Positions 7,054-14,775 of a stretch of 14,775 nt of DNA are shown here, one piece after another. Origin of the DNA: Methylococcaceae bacterium (lineage in GTDB: Bacteria > Pseudomonadota > Gammaproteobacteria > Methylococcales > Methylomonadaceae); assembly GCA_947505055.1 (NCBI GenBank), contig CANNLO010000084.1, positions 1 to 14,775 on the forward strand. Direction: 5' to 3'. The translations under genes and the position numbers were made by a program. The notes under the pieces were generated by a model, which saw only the letters and a program-made list of their open reading frames with translations, was not told where the DNA came from and searched no databases. Position 1 is the stretch's first letter, and every line of letters begins with the position of its first letter.

Positions 7054-7334
7054 GAATGATGATTGTCAGGTGTTTTGCCGTTTAAGAAATATGCAAAAGC
7101 AATGATTTCTGCGACAGCAACATAAAGTTCATTGGGGATCTCATCGCCCAACGGAATTTGAGCCAGAATTCTCGCGAGGTCTGGCTCGGTTTGTAGCGGT
7201 ATTCCGTGTAGTTCGGCGATTTGCAGGATTTGTTCTGCGGTAAGACCTGAGCCTTTGGCAGTAACCTTGGGCGCATTTTTGCCGTCGTATTTTAAGGCGA
7301 CGGCTATGTCCGAGGTGTAGTAGGTCTTAGCCAT
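7050..7334 (-). CDS. FlhB-like C-terminal-domain protein (standalone)
   Basis: A 94-residue soluble protein resembling the cytoplasmic C-terminal domain of the flagellar/type III export switch protein FlhB (EscU/YscU family). The family pattern is clear: AVALKYDGKNAPKVTAKG (residues 11-28), an HGIP segment (43-46), PDLARIL (51-57) and DEIPNELYVAVAEIIAF (64-80). The N-terminal membrane part of full FlhB is absent. Where FlhB has the self-cleaving NPTH, this protein reads YTSD, so self-cleavage is not expected. Small FlhB homologues of this kind occur outside flagellar operons; their role is poorly defined. It starts seven bases after the queF stop, without an obvious Shine-Dalgarno sequence, and overlaps psd by four bases, so it is likely co-transcribed and translationally coupled. 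Confidence 0.85.
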   Translation of the reverse strand: MAKTYYTSDIAVALKYDGKNAPKVTAKGSGLTAEQILQIAELHGIPLQTEPDLARILAQIPLGDEIPNELYVAVAEIIAFAYFLNGKTPDNHHS

Positions 7335-7340
7335 GATGAA

Positions 7341-7730
7341 TTAAGGCAGGGTAATCAGTTCCGGTGCTTGCCATTCAGGGTTTTTGTGTTCTACAACGAC
7401 ACTGGTATAGATGCCGCCACGCACATTAAATTCGGCGCGAATCCTCATGAAATTGGGCGCAATAGCTTTGACAATATCATTAAGAATTTCGTTGGTGACT
7501 GCTTCATGAAAAGCACCTTGGTCGCGAAAAGCCCACATGTAGAGTTTGAGTCCTTTAAGTTCTACGCAAAGAGCTGCCGGTACGTATTCAATCTGGATGG
7601 TAGCAAAATCCGGTTGGCCTGTTTTTGGACACAGGCAGGTAAACTCGGGTATATCGATACGGATTGTATAATCTCGATCTGGTTGCGGATTGTCGAAAGT
7701 TTCAAGATCTTTGCAGGGTTGTTTGGTCAT
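7341..7730 (-). CDS. queF: NADPH-dependent 7-cyano-7-deazaguanine (preQ0) reductase
   Basis: Reduces preQ0 to preQ1, the base inserted into tRNA anticodons on the way to queuosine. With the start at 7730 the protein is 129 residues, the short unimodular QueF type. C34 (in [11 protein letters not shown]) and D41 match the thioimide-forming Cys and the acid Asp of the B. subtilis enzyme (C55, D62), and E76 in FHE matches E97 with the same 42-residue spacing. The QueF motif is [10 protein letters not shown] (residues 57-66). An upstream in-frame ATG at 7778 would add 16 residues (MTPTLGTHF...) that do not look family-like, and neither start has a clear Shine-Dalgarno sequence; I prefer 7730. It is the first gene of the minus-strand operon, divergent from smc. 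Confidence 0.95.
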   Translation of the reverse strand: MTKQPCKDLETFDNPQPDRDYTIRIDIPEFTCLCPKTGQPDFATIQIEYVPAALCVELKGLKLYMWAFRDQGAFHEAVTNEILNDIVKAIAPNFMRIRAEFNVRGGIYTSVVVEHKNPEWQAPELITLP

Positions 7731-7816
7731 GGTTTGCTTAAATAATAAGAGGAAGTGCGTGCCTAAAGTAGGCGTCATAGCCGAAAAAAGTCGAAATTTT
7801 GGCGTGTATCGTTAAT

Positions 7817-7830
7817 AATACCCAGGTATT
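7817..7830. promoter_or_regulatory. Palindrome in the divergent queF-smc intergenic region
   Basis: AATACC-CA-GGTATT is a perfect inverted repeat with a two-base centre, between the divergent queF operon and smc and 34 bases before the smc start. Placement and symmetry fit an operator for a dimeric regulator, but a 6-bp arm in an A+T-rich gap can arise by chance. No known regulator consensus is assigned. Confidence 0.3.
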
Positions 7831-7864
7831 TTAATTCAACTGTAGGGATATTCATACCAGTACT

Positions 7865-10800
7865 ATGAAACTTGAAAAAATCAAACTTTCGGGTTTTAAA
7901 TCCTTTGTTGATCAAACCGTCATACCGATCAGTGGTAATTTGACAGCCATTGTAGGGCCAAATGGCTGTGGAAAATCAAATATTATTGATGCTGTACGCT
8001 GGGTAATGGGTGAGAGTTCAGCCAAACATTTGCGTGGCGGCAGTATGGCTGACGTCATTTTTAATGGTTCCTCAGGTCGCAAACCGGTAAGTACGGCTTC
8101 TGTTGAACTGGTGTTTAATAATACCGAAGGTAAGTTGGGTGGTGAATATGCCCAATACGACAACATCGCGATTAAACGACAAGTCAGTCGCGACGGTACT
8201 TCCTTATTTATGTTGAATGGTTCGCGGTGTCGGCGGAAAGATATAACTGACATCTTTTTGGGTACCGGTCTGGGTTCACGAAGTTATGCGATTATCGAGC
8301 AGGGCACCATTTCGCGCATGGTTGAAGCGAAGCCCGATGAATTAAGAGTACATATCGAGGAAGCGGCAGGCGTCTCTAAATATAAAGAACGTCGTAACGA
8401 AACCGAAACTCGTATGAAACATACCCGGGAAAATCTGGAGCGCCTGGATGATTTGCGCGACGAAGTTGAAAAACAAATCAGGCATTTGCAAAAGCAAGCC
8501 GAAAAAGCCGAAAAATATACCGAACTGAAAAAGCAGGAACGTCAGTTCAAGTTGGAATTACTGGCAATGCGCTGGAATACTTATCATCAGGCCATAAAAC
8601 AATTGAATGAAAAATTGCAGGCCGTGGCTCATGAACATAATCGCTTGTTTGTTTGTGTTAGGGATATTGATAAAAACATTGGAAATAAACGTGTTGAGTA
8701 TAAAAAACAGCAACAGCAAACCAATATCAGTCAAGGCGAGTATTACGAAATTGTTGCTGAAGTTAGCGGTCTTGAACAGACCATCAAGCACGGTGAAAGC
8801 ACTCGGGAACAAACCACGATTGAAATTAAACGCTTGAGCCAACAGGCAGACCAATCGTTAAGTGAACTTGAGGCCGATGTGCAGCAATTGGAAGCGCTTA
8901 AAGAAGCTTTGTTTGAAGCTGAAGAAACGTTGATTGTTGCTGAAGAAAGACAGGAAGAGGTTTTATATAAGCAGCAGGAAGTACAGCAACACAGGAGCGT
9001 CTGGCAGGAGCAATGGGAAGCGTATCGGACGAGTAGTTCAAGTTATCGTGAGCAGGCCGAGGTACAGCGAGTAAAAATCATTCAGCTGGAGAACCAGAAT
9101 CGTCAGATGCAAAGTCGGCTGGACAAGCTCCAGAGTGAGTACGCCGAGTTGGCGTCGAGTGATTTACAAACCGAGATTGAATCGTTGGAGTCGGGCATTG
9201 AAATTATTGAAATTCAGCGAGAATGCCTTCAACACCAGCTTGAAACCTTGCAGCAACAGATAAGGGAGCAGCGGCAGCAGGTTAAATATTTTCAGGATGA
9301 GCTTCATAAGTGCCGGTCGGAGATGCAAAGCGTAAAGGGCAAAATCACTTCCTTGGAATTGTTACAACAACATGCCATGGGTAAAGATAACAAACATTTA
9401 AGTACTTGGCTGGCTTCTGTCGATTTGTCGGATACTCAACGCTTGGCTGAATTTTTAGAAGTACAGCCGGGCTGGGAGACTGCAGTTGAAACGGTTTTGG
9501 GTAGTTATCTGGAAGCGATTTGCATTGCAAGTATGGATAGGGTTATTTCTGCTTTACAACGCTTGACAGATGAATCGTTAATGTTGGTTGAGACGACTGT
9601 TATATCGTCGGCTTACGTTGACGTTAACTCAACTTACTTAAAATTGTTGGATAAAGTCCATGCACCTTGGGATTTAAGTAATCTACTGGCTGGCATTTAC
9701 TGCGTTGACGATATCGAAACAGCAAAAACTTTATCGAATGATCTAAAAGCTCATGAATCGGTCATCACTCCCGATGGAACTTGGTTTGGTCCTGGTTGGA
9801 TAAAAATAGTTCGCGCCAAAGATAGTAAAACAGGGGTTCTGCAGCGTGAAAAGGATTTACGCTTGTTAAAACTTCGTCAGGAGGAAGTGCATTTTGAGAT
9901 TGAAGCGTTGGAAGATCAGTTGGAAATTTCTGAAACTGGTTTGAAAGATGCCGAGATACAACGTGAAGCCTTACAGCAACAGGATAATAGCCTGGGTTCA
10001 GAGCTGTCTTTGAAAAGTGCCGAATTCAGTGCGCATTCCGCTCGTTATGCGCATCAGAAAAGTCGTCTTGGGCAGGTTAGTACCGAAATTGATGAGATTA
10101 GTCGTGAGATTACCGATAATGCCGAGACGTTTGCCGAAGCGCAATTATTATTGGAACAAGCCGAGCAATTTATAAGCGAACAGGAACAACAAAAGCAATC
10201 TCTTGAGGCCTTAAATAGTGATTTGGTATCTCAGCAACAAAGTATCGATCAGTCTGCAAATGAAGCCCGGCAACAAGTCTACAGCACCAAGGCCCAGATT
10301 GAATCCCTACGCGCTTCTGAAGCTTTAACAAGCAAACAACTGGATCGTTTACAGTTGCAACATCAGCAGTCGTTACAACGTATCTCTGAACTGGAGAAAA
10401 ATCTGCAACAAACGTTGACACCTATGGATGACGAGAAAAAACAATTGCAGCAGTTTTTGTTGGATAAGGAGCAACTGGAATCCCGTTTAAAACAAAACCG
10501 CCAGTTTCAAGATGAACTCGAAGCTGAAATTACCCGGCAATCCGAAGAACATATCCGCGTTCAAAGAGATCTGGAAAAGCAGAAGGAAACGCTGGATACT
10601 ATCCGTTTTGAATTGCAGGAAAGTAAGGTGCGTCAGCAAACCGTAAACGAGCAGCTCAAAGAAATTGACGCCGATGTTGAACAGGTATTGCAAAGTTTGC
10701 CGGAACTGGCGGAAGAAGCTAGTTGGAAACGAACGGTTGATGATTTATTGGCTCAAATCGAAAGATTAGGTACTATTAACCTGACCGCGATTGAAGAATT

Positions 10801-11380
10801 CCGGGCGCAGTCTGAGCGGATGAGCTTTCTTAATGAACAATATGCCGATTTAATAGAAGCTTTACAAACGCTGGATCAGGCAATTAGCAAGATAGATAAA
10901 GAAAGTCGGCAGCGTTTTAGGGAAACTTTCGATAAAATAAACACCGGTTTACAGGAAAAGTTTCCCAAATTATTTGGCGGTGGTCATGCGTATCTTGAAT
11001 TGACTGAGCAGGACGAGTTGGAATCGGGAGTAAATATAATTGCCAGACCTCCCGGCAAGAAAAACAGTTCCATACATTTATTGTCTGGAGGTGAGAAGGC
11101 CTTAACGGCGGTAGCGTTGGTGTTTTCGATTTTTGAACTTAATCCTGCGCCTTTTTGTTTGCTTGACGAAGTAGATGCACCGCTTGATGATGCTAATGTT
11201 GGGCGGTTTTCAAAAATGGTCGAAGAGATGTCTGCCACAGTGCAGTTTTTATATATTTCCCATAATAAAGTGACTATGGAAATTGCAAAACAGCTGACAG
11301 GTGTTACTATGAAAGAGCCGGGAGTGTCCCGGATGGTTGCAGTTGATATTGAAGAAGCAGTGAGTCTGGCGGAAATCTAA
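7865..11380 (+). CDS. smc: Chromosome segregation protein SMC
   Basis: ATPase of the SMC-ScpAB condensin, which loops and compacts chromosomal DNA and helps origins separate. The 1171-residue protein has the full architecture. An N-terminal ATPase half carries Walker A GPNGCGKS (residues 31-38). Long Gln/Glu-rich coiled coils run from about 170 to 500 and 665 to 1000, interrupted by a hinge at about 510-660 (LEVQPGWETAVETVLG and TPDGTWFGPGW). The C-terminal half has signature LSGGEKAL (from 1073) and Walker B CLLDEVDAPLDD with D1101 and E1102. Length is normal for bacterial SMC. Gammaproteobacteria such as E. coli use MukB instead, so this is a lineage marker. ATG 7865 has only a distant TAGGGA (7843-7848) upstream. 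Its stop overlaps the zipA start by one base (TAATG). Confidence 0.98.
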   Translation: MKLEKIKLSGFKSFVDQTVIPISGNLTAIVGPNGCGKSNIIDAVRWVMGESSAKHLRGGSMADVIFNGSSGRKPVSTASVELVFNNTEGKLGGEYAQYDNIAIKRQVSRDGTSLFMLNGSRCRRKDITDIFLGTGLGSRSYAIIEQGTISRMVEAKPDELRVHIEEAAGVSKYKERRNETETRMKHTRENLERLDDLRDEVEKQIRHLQKQAEKAEKYTELKKQERQFKLELLAMRWNTYHQAIKQLNEKLQAVAHEHNRLFVCVRDIDKNIGNKRVEYKKQQQQTNISQGEYYEIVAEVSGLEQTIKHGESTREQTTIEIKRLSQQADQSLSELEADVQQLEALKEALFEAEETLIVAEERQEEVLYKQQEVQQHRSVWQEQWEAYRTSSSSYREQAEVQRVKIIQLENQNRQMQSRLDKLQSEYAELASSDLQTEIESLESGIEIIEIQRECLQHQLETLQQQIREQRQQVKYFQDELHKCRSEMQSVKGKITSLELLQQHAMGKDNKHLSTWLASVDLSDTQRLAEFLEVQPGWETAVETVLGSYLEAICIASMDRVISALQRLTDESLMLVETTVISSAYVDVNSTYLKLLDKVHAPWDLSNLLAGIYCVDDIETAKTLSNDLKAHESVITPDGTWFGPGWIKIVRAKDSKTGVLQREKDLRLLKLRQEEVHFEIEALEDQLEISETGLKDAEIQREALQQQDNSLGSELSLKSAEFSAHSARYAHQKSRLGQVSTEIDEISREITDNAETFAEAQLLLEQAEQFISEQEQQKQSLEALNSDLVSQQQSIDQSANEARQQVYSTKAQIESLRASEALTSKQLDRLQLQHQQSLQRISELEKNLQQTLTPMDDEKKQLQQFLLDKEQLESRLKQNRQFQDELEAEITRQSEEHIRVQRDLEKQKETLDTIRFELQESKVRQQTVNEQLKEIDADVEQVLQSLPELAEEASWKRTVDDLLAQIERLGTINLTAIEEFRAQSERMSFLNEQYADLIEALQTLDQAISKIDKESRQRFRETFDKINTGLQEKFPKLFGGGHAYLELTEQDELESGVNIIARPPGKKNSSIHLLSGGEKALTAVALVFSIFELNPAPFCLLDEVDAPLDDANVGRFSKMVEEMSATVQFLYISHNKVTMEIAKQLTGVTMKEPGVSRMVAVDIEEAVSLAEI

Positions 11381-12099
11381 TGGATAAAGAAATTTTAAGA
11401 ATTGTAATTATTGCGACTGGCATGGTTGTCGTCATCGGAATGTTGATTTGGGCTTATATAAAAGATAAAAAAGCTCGCGAAGATCAAGATTTTTATGATG
11501 ACTATGACGAGGATTCAGCTCATGAGACAAACGAACTTCTGGGTATTAAGGATGATTTTGATATTGTTCCTGAAGATCACTCTAAAATTAATGTCAGCTC
11601 GTCTCACGCGCATGACAACACCGATCGTTATTTTGAAGATGACGATGAAGAAGAGGTTAGTTATTATGAAGAGGACGATGATGATGATCTTGAGCCACCG
11701 CCACGCCCAGCGGCACCTGCCATTATTCAATTTAGTGTAATTACCAAGGCCGACGAAGATTTTAACGGTGCTGATTTGGTTGAAGCATTCAAAATGGTCG
11801 GTCTTGAATACGGCAGTTTGAAGATTTTTGAGCGACTTGATATAAATCGTTTGGTCGATTTTGGTGTGGCTTGTATTGTTGAGCCGGGCACGTTCCCCGA
11901 TAAAGATTTGGACACATTTTATTGTCCCGGCATTGTGTTTTTTATGCAGCCCGAAGCTTTGGATGATGCGCCGGATGTTTTTGATGATTATATAGAAACT
12001 ATCAATTTAATTGCCGACAAGTTGGACGGCGTGGTTCTTGATCATAGAAGACAGCCACTGACCGACGCTACTGTGCAGGCGATTCGGCAGAGCTTGTAA
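11380..12099 (+). CDS. zipA: Cell division protein ZipA
   Basis: Anchors FtsZ filaments to the inner membrane at the division site. The 239-residue protein has a short N-terminus and one membrane helix (residues 6-27, IIATGMVVVIGMLIWAYI). A strongly acidic linker (33-104, including an EEDDDDD run) leads to a PPPRPAAP turn (106-113) and the C-terminal FtsZ-binding domain (about 115-239, IIQFSVITKADEDFNG...). The linker is shorter and more Asp/Glu-rich than the Pro/Gln-rich linker of E. coli ZipA (328 residues), so the protein is small for the family. The start codon overlaps the smc stop by one base, so the two are co-transcribed and probably coupled. A stem-loop follows the stop. Confidence 0.93.
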   Translation: MDKEILRIVIIATGMVVVIGMLIWAYIKDKKAREDQDFYDDYDEDSAHETNELLGIKDDFDIVPEDHSKINVSSSHAHDNTDRYFEDDDEEEVSYYEEDDDDDLEPPPRPAAPAIIQFSVITKADEDFNGADLVEAFKMVGLEYGSLKIFERLDINRLVDFGVACIVEPGTFPDKDLDTFYCPGIVFFMQPEALDDAPDVFDDYIETINLIADKLDGVVLDHRRQPLTDATVQAIRQSL

Positions 12100-12106
12100 G
12101 AGCTCT

Positions 12107-12127
12107 GGGTTAGCTTTAGCGTAACCC
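12107..12127 (+). terminator. Stem-loop after zipA (weak terminator or processing site)
   Basis: GGGTTA-GC (12107-12114) pairs with GC-TAACCC (12119-12127, with one bulged G at 12121) around a TTTA loop. No T-run follows, so it is not a textbook intrinsic terminator; partial attenuation or RNA processing between zipA and the small genes is possible. A palindrome AGAGCTCT (12099-12106) touches its left side. Confidence 0.4.
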
Positions 12128-12163
12128 GACAACTATTGGTGTAAGGATAGATAAGGAAAGATT

Positions 12164-12430
12164 ATGAGTAGTGTTACTTTTGATACCTTAAAATACGTAG
12201 AAACCTTGAAAGAAGCCGGTGTCCCGGATAATCAAGCCAGAGCACAATCTGAAGCTTTAAAAGAAGTGCTCAATACCGAAGTGGCTACAAAACATGACCT
12301 CAAAGAATTGGAATTAAAGATTGACACCAGATTCGAGAAAATTCAAGGCGAATTCACGCTGGTAAAATGGATGATAGGTTTTAATCTGGCTATGTCGGTT
12401 TCGATTTTATTCAAGATATTTAGCTCTTAA
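12164..12430 (+). CDS. Small coiled-coil membrane protein, DUF1640-like
   Basis: An 88-residue protein with a strong ribosome site (AAGGA at 12153-12157, six bases before ATG). Residues 6-62 are helical and charged, with the pattern TFDTLKYVETLKEAGVP then NTEVATKHDLKELELKID. One membrane helix follows at about 67-85 (VKWMIGFNLAMSVSILFKIF). This layout matches the DUF1640/CCDC90-type family of small bacterial proteins related in architecture to eukaryotic MCUR1, which oligomerise through the coiled coil; their bacterial function is not established. The gene lies between zipA and the ligase gene, which are directly adjacent in many gammaproteobacteria, so it looks like an insertion into that cluster. 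Confidence 0.8.
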   Translation: MSSVTFDTLKYVETLKEAGVPDNQARAQSEALKEVLNTEVATKHDLKELELKIDTRFEKIQGEFTLVKWMIGFNLAMSVSILFKIFSS

Positions 12431-12451
12431 GTCTGTAAGGATATAGTGAAA

Positions 12452-12733
12452 ATGGAAGGCAATGAAATAATTTTAAGTCCAAAGTTAAAACTTAAGTACT
12501 TACTAATAGTTAATTTCATGTTTTTCATATTTGCGCTAGTGGGAGGATATTTCGGTGGAATAAATACCTCTATCTATTTTTTGGGTTTTTATGTAATTGA
12601 AGCCCTTGTTTTTGTTGTACTGTTTATTCCGATTTTCACTTTTTGGTTATTTAAAGTAAAATCAATCAAACTTTCTGCATCTAAAGCAATGCAAAGTTTT
12701 GGCGGTTTTTATCAATATATGACCCCTTGGTAA
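12452..12733 (+). CDS. Small two-helix membrane protein, unknown
   Basis: A 93-residue hydrophobic protein from ATG 12452, preceded by AAGGA (12437-12441) ten bases upstream. GTG 12446, two codons earlier, is an alternative start but only four bases from the ribosome site. Two membrane helices are evident, near residues 16-36 (YLLIVNFMFFIFALVGGYF) and 42-68 (YFLGFYVIEALVFVVLFIPIFTFWLF). A basic segment (KVKSIKLSASKAM) and an aromatic tail ending in YMTPW follow. I recognise no family. It starts 21 bases after the DUF1640-like stop, so the two small genes are probably one transcription unit. A+T content is visibly higher than in the ligase gene that follows. Confidence 0.6.
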   Translation: MEGNEIILSPKLKLKYLLIVNFMFFIFALVGGYFGGINTSIYFLGFYVIEALVFVVLFIPIFTFWLFKVKSIKLSASKAMQSFGGFYQYMTPW

Positions 12734-12736
12734 TAT

Positions 12737-12750
12737 GTATTAATTAATAC
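12737..12750. promoter_or_regulatory. Perfect 14-bp palindrome upstream of the ligase gene
   Basis: GTATTAATTAATAC is fully self-complementary and starts four bases after the small membrane gene ends, 69 bases before the ligase start. It could be an operator. A possible -10 TAATAT lies at 12775-12780, but no convincing -35 is seen. A+T-rich palindromes of this size can arise by chance. Confidence 0.3.
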
Positions 12751-12818
12751 TGGTGCCATAATAAATTAAATACCTAATATTGGCGTATTTACCCGCCCCT
12801 CCCGTTTAAATTATTCAG

Positions 12819-14775
12819 ATGTCATCTCTCAGCCAAACGCAGTTAGAGCTACTTAAACTAGCCCACCTCGAACCCATCCATATATCCACTGAGCTAATCG
12901 CTCAAATCGCAACACAGCTCAATCTCCAGCAACTGAGCGATCAGCAGTTGCTGGAATTCCTGCAAGTCTGCAATGCCTTATATCGCGGAGGCGAACCGTT
13001 TATTTCCGATGCGGATTATGATTTTGTCTTTCTGGCAGAACTGCAAAAGCGTCACCCGCAGCATCCCTATTTAGAGACAGTCGAACCTGGATTCACCCTG
13101 GTCGGCAAGACCGTCACGTTGCCGGAGCCTATGCTTTCGACTGAAAAAAGCTACAGTCGCAGCGGCATCGAAAAATGGCTGTCCCGACTGGAAAAAGCCG
13201 ACGAGGATTTTACGGTAGACGTTTCCACGCTGTTGATTCGAGCCACGCCGAAGCTGGACGGCTATGCAGCTTACGATGATGGAAAAGCTTTATACACGCG
13301 CGGCGATGGCCGTAAAGGTACGGACATCAGCCGGGTTTTTGAGCGCGGCTTGAAGGTGGGTGGCAACGGCGTAAGAGGGCAAGGCGCCGGAGAAATCGTG
13401 GTCAGTCAGACTTATTTCAATAGCCATCTGGCCGAGTATTTTGAAAATTCACGAAATTTCCAGGCCAGTATCATCAAGGAAAAAGACCTGGAGCAGCATG
13501 CTTTGGAAGCGATAGAAAATCATGCGGCGGTATTTTTTCCCTTCTCCCAACTGCCTGCCTGGCAAGGCACAGCCGCTGAACTGCGTTCCGATTTCGAGAC
13601 TATCATCGAAAAGGTATTGACGCAGGTCGATTACGATATTGATGGGGTAGTTTTCGAACTGATCGATAACGATTCGTTAAAACAATACCTGGGCGCAACC
13701 CGACACCACCACCGCTGGCAGATTGCCTATAAAAGCAATGTTGAAACCGCCGAAGTGATAGTGCTAAGCGTCACTCCGCAAACCTCCCGTTCCGGCCGGG
13801 TTAATCCGGTTGCCGAACTAACGCCGACCAAACTTAGCGGCGCGGTCATTTCCAGGGCTACCGCGCATCATTACGGCATGGTCAGGGAGCTTGGCATTGG
13901 CGAGGGCACCTTGATTGAATTGACGCGCTCGGGTTTGGTGATACCTAAGATCGAGCGGGTTATTATTCCGAAAACGCCGCAGATTCCTGAGCATTGCCCG
14001 AGTTGCGGTAGCGATCTGGTTTGGGACAGTGATTATCTGTATTGCCTTAACACCACGCAATGTCCCGCGCAAATTGAAAATACTATCGAGCATTTTTTCA
14101 GAACCCTGGCCAATGTCGACGGCTTCGGGGGAAAAACCGTAGAAAAACTTCATGCGTCTGGTCTCGACTCGGTGTATGCGGTTTATCAGCTGGATCTGGC
14201 TCAGTTAGTTGATAGCGGCTTTGGCGAGAAGAGTGCGCAAAATTTGCTCGACCAACTGCAACGCAGCCGCACCGAAGCCATAGAAGACTGGCGCTTTCTT
14301 GGCGCGTTTGGCATACACCGCATGGGGCTCGGCAATTGCGAACGTCTGCTGCAGCATCATCATCTGCTCGACATTTTTAAATTGACAGTTGAGGACGTGA
14401 TCACTATTGAAGGCTTCGCGGATAAAACCAGTGCCGCCGTGGTTGAATGTCTGGCAAAAATTAAAGTCGATTTTATGCAAATCTATCAGTTGGGCTTTAA
14501 TTTAATTCCGACGCTATTTCTTTCCGAACAGCACCAGAATATCAGTCCGATTTCAGGAAAAACCATCGTATTTACCGGCACCATGATGCATGGTAAACGA
14601 GACGATATGAGCAAGGAAGCCAAACGCTTGGGTGCCAAAGTGGGGGCATCAGTAACCGGGAAAACCGATTTTCTGGTTACCGGTTCGGACGTGGGAGCAG
14701 CAAAAATTGCTGCGGCTACTGAAAAAGGCGTGCAGGTGATTAGTGAGGAGGACTATTTGGTTTTATTGGGTCGGC
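12819..14775 (+). CDS. ligA: NAD+-dependent DNA ligase, divergent LigA type (3' end outside window)
   Basis: Seals nicks in duplex DNA using NAD+. The frame is open from ATG 12819 to the window end, 652 residues without a stop; an in-frame TAA at 12807 makes this the first possible start, and no Shine-Dalgarno is visible. Domains in order: Ia-like region with SDADYD (about residues 64-69), adenylation domain with nucleophile K145 in KLDG, TRGDGRKGTD, GEIVV (E192), DIDGVV (D275) and AYK (K305), OB fold, a four-cysteine zinc finger (C393, C396, C409, C415), helix-hairpin-helix region, and BRCT from about 577. Several positions conserved in E. coli LigA differ: E113 is Thr, R208 is Lys, K290 is Glu (E280), and the Y22-H23 pair is not clearly kept. 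The position after zipA fits ligA. A sample of its sequence is richer in G+C than smc. A second ligase elsewhere is possible. Confidence 0.88.
   Translation, partial: MSSLSQTQLELLKLAHLEPIHISTELIAQIATQLNLQQLSDQQLLEFLQVCNALYRGGEPFISDADYDFVFLAELQKRHPQHPYLETVEPGFTLVGKTVTLPEPMLSTEKSYSRSGIEKWLSRLEKADEDFTVDVSTLLIRATPKLDGYAAYDDGKALYTRGDGRKGTDISRVFERGLKVGGNGVRGQGAGEIVVSQTYFNSHLAEYFENSRNFQASIIKEKDLEQHALEAIENHAAVFFPFSQLPAWQGTAAELRSDFETIIEKVLTQVDYDIDGVVFELIDNDSLKQYLGATRHHHRWQIAYKSNVETAEVIVLSVTPQTSRSGRVNPVAELTPTKLSGAVISRATAHHYGMVRELGIGEGTLIELTRSGLVIPKIERVIIPKTPQIPEHCPSCGSDLVWDSDYLYCLNTTQCPAQIENTIEHFFRTLANVDGFGGKTVEKLHASGLDSVYAVYQLDLAQLVDSGFGEKSAQNLLDQLQRSRTEAIEDWRFLGAFGIHRMGLGNCERLLQHHHLLDIFKLTVEDVITIEGFADKTSAAVVECLAKIKVDFMQIYQLGFNLIPTLFLSEQHQNISPISGKTIVFTGTMMHGKRDDMSKEAKRLGAKVGASVTGKTDFLVTGSDVGAAKIAAATEKGVQVISEEDYLVLLGR

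Noticed and set aside
11495..11740. Overlapping frames within the acidic linker of zipA
   Set aside because: They arise from repeated GAT/GAA codons read out of frame and give low-complexity products.

Overview
The window looks like chromosomal DNA of a gammaproteobacterium with moderate to low G+C. It has the smc-zipA-ligA order, an SMC condensin rather than MukB, a cobalamin-dependent (class II) ribonucleotide reductase behind a predicted NrdR-type promoter, and a standalone FlhB-like protein. A methanotroph-like lineage such as Methylococcales is plausible, but that is inference; nothing in the window fixes the taxon.

Layout. Bases 1-1170 hold the 3' part of an ABC exporter gene (permease fused to ATPase), cut by the window edge. 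Bases 1171-1326 are a regulatory gap with two 16-bp NrdR-box-like palindromes exactly 31 bp apart. They precede nrdJ (1327-3477), whose product has the class II catalytic cysteines but no C-terminal cysteine pair. Bases 3478-6192 are the accessory-looking part: an orphan 511-residue multi-spanning membrane protein on the minus strand (3728-5263), then about 930 bases with no convincing protein gene. That stretch contains two tandem copies of an imperfect 74-81 bp repeat that folds in the same way twice and ends in T-runs. A minus-strand operon follows: queF (queuosine biosynthesis), a small FlhB-like C-terminal-domain protein, and psd (phosphatidylserine decarboxylase). Divergent from it runs smc (7865-11380), overlapped by one base with zipA (11380-12099). 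Two small membrane-associated genes follow, then a divergent NAD+-dependent DNA ligase gene that runs off the right edge (12819 onward).

How the genes fit together. smc (chromosome compaction and segregation), zipA (FtsZ tethering at the division septum) and ligA (nick sealing) form a chromosome and division cluster. nrdJ supplies deoxynucleotides without needing oxygen. psd makes the main zwitterionic membrane lipid, and queF makes the preQ1 precursor of the tRNA base queuosine. The least explained material is the tandem structured repeat and the orphan membrane protein in 3478-6192, together with the unusual substitutions at catalytic positions of the DNA ligase.
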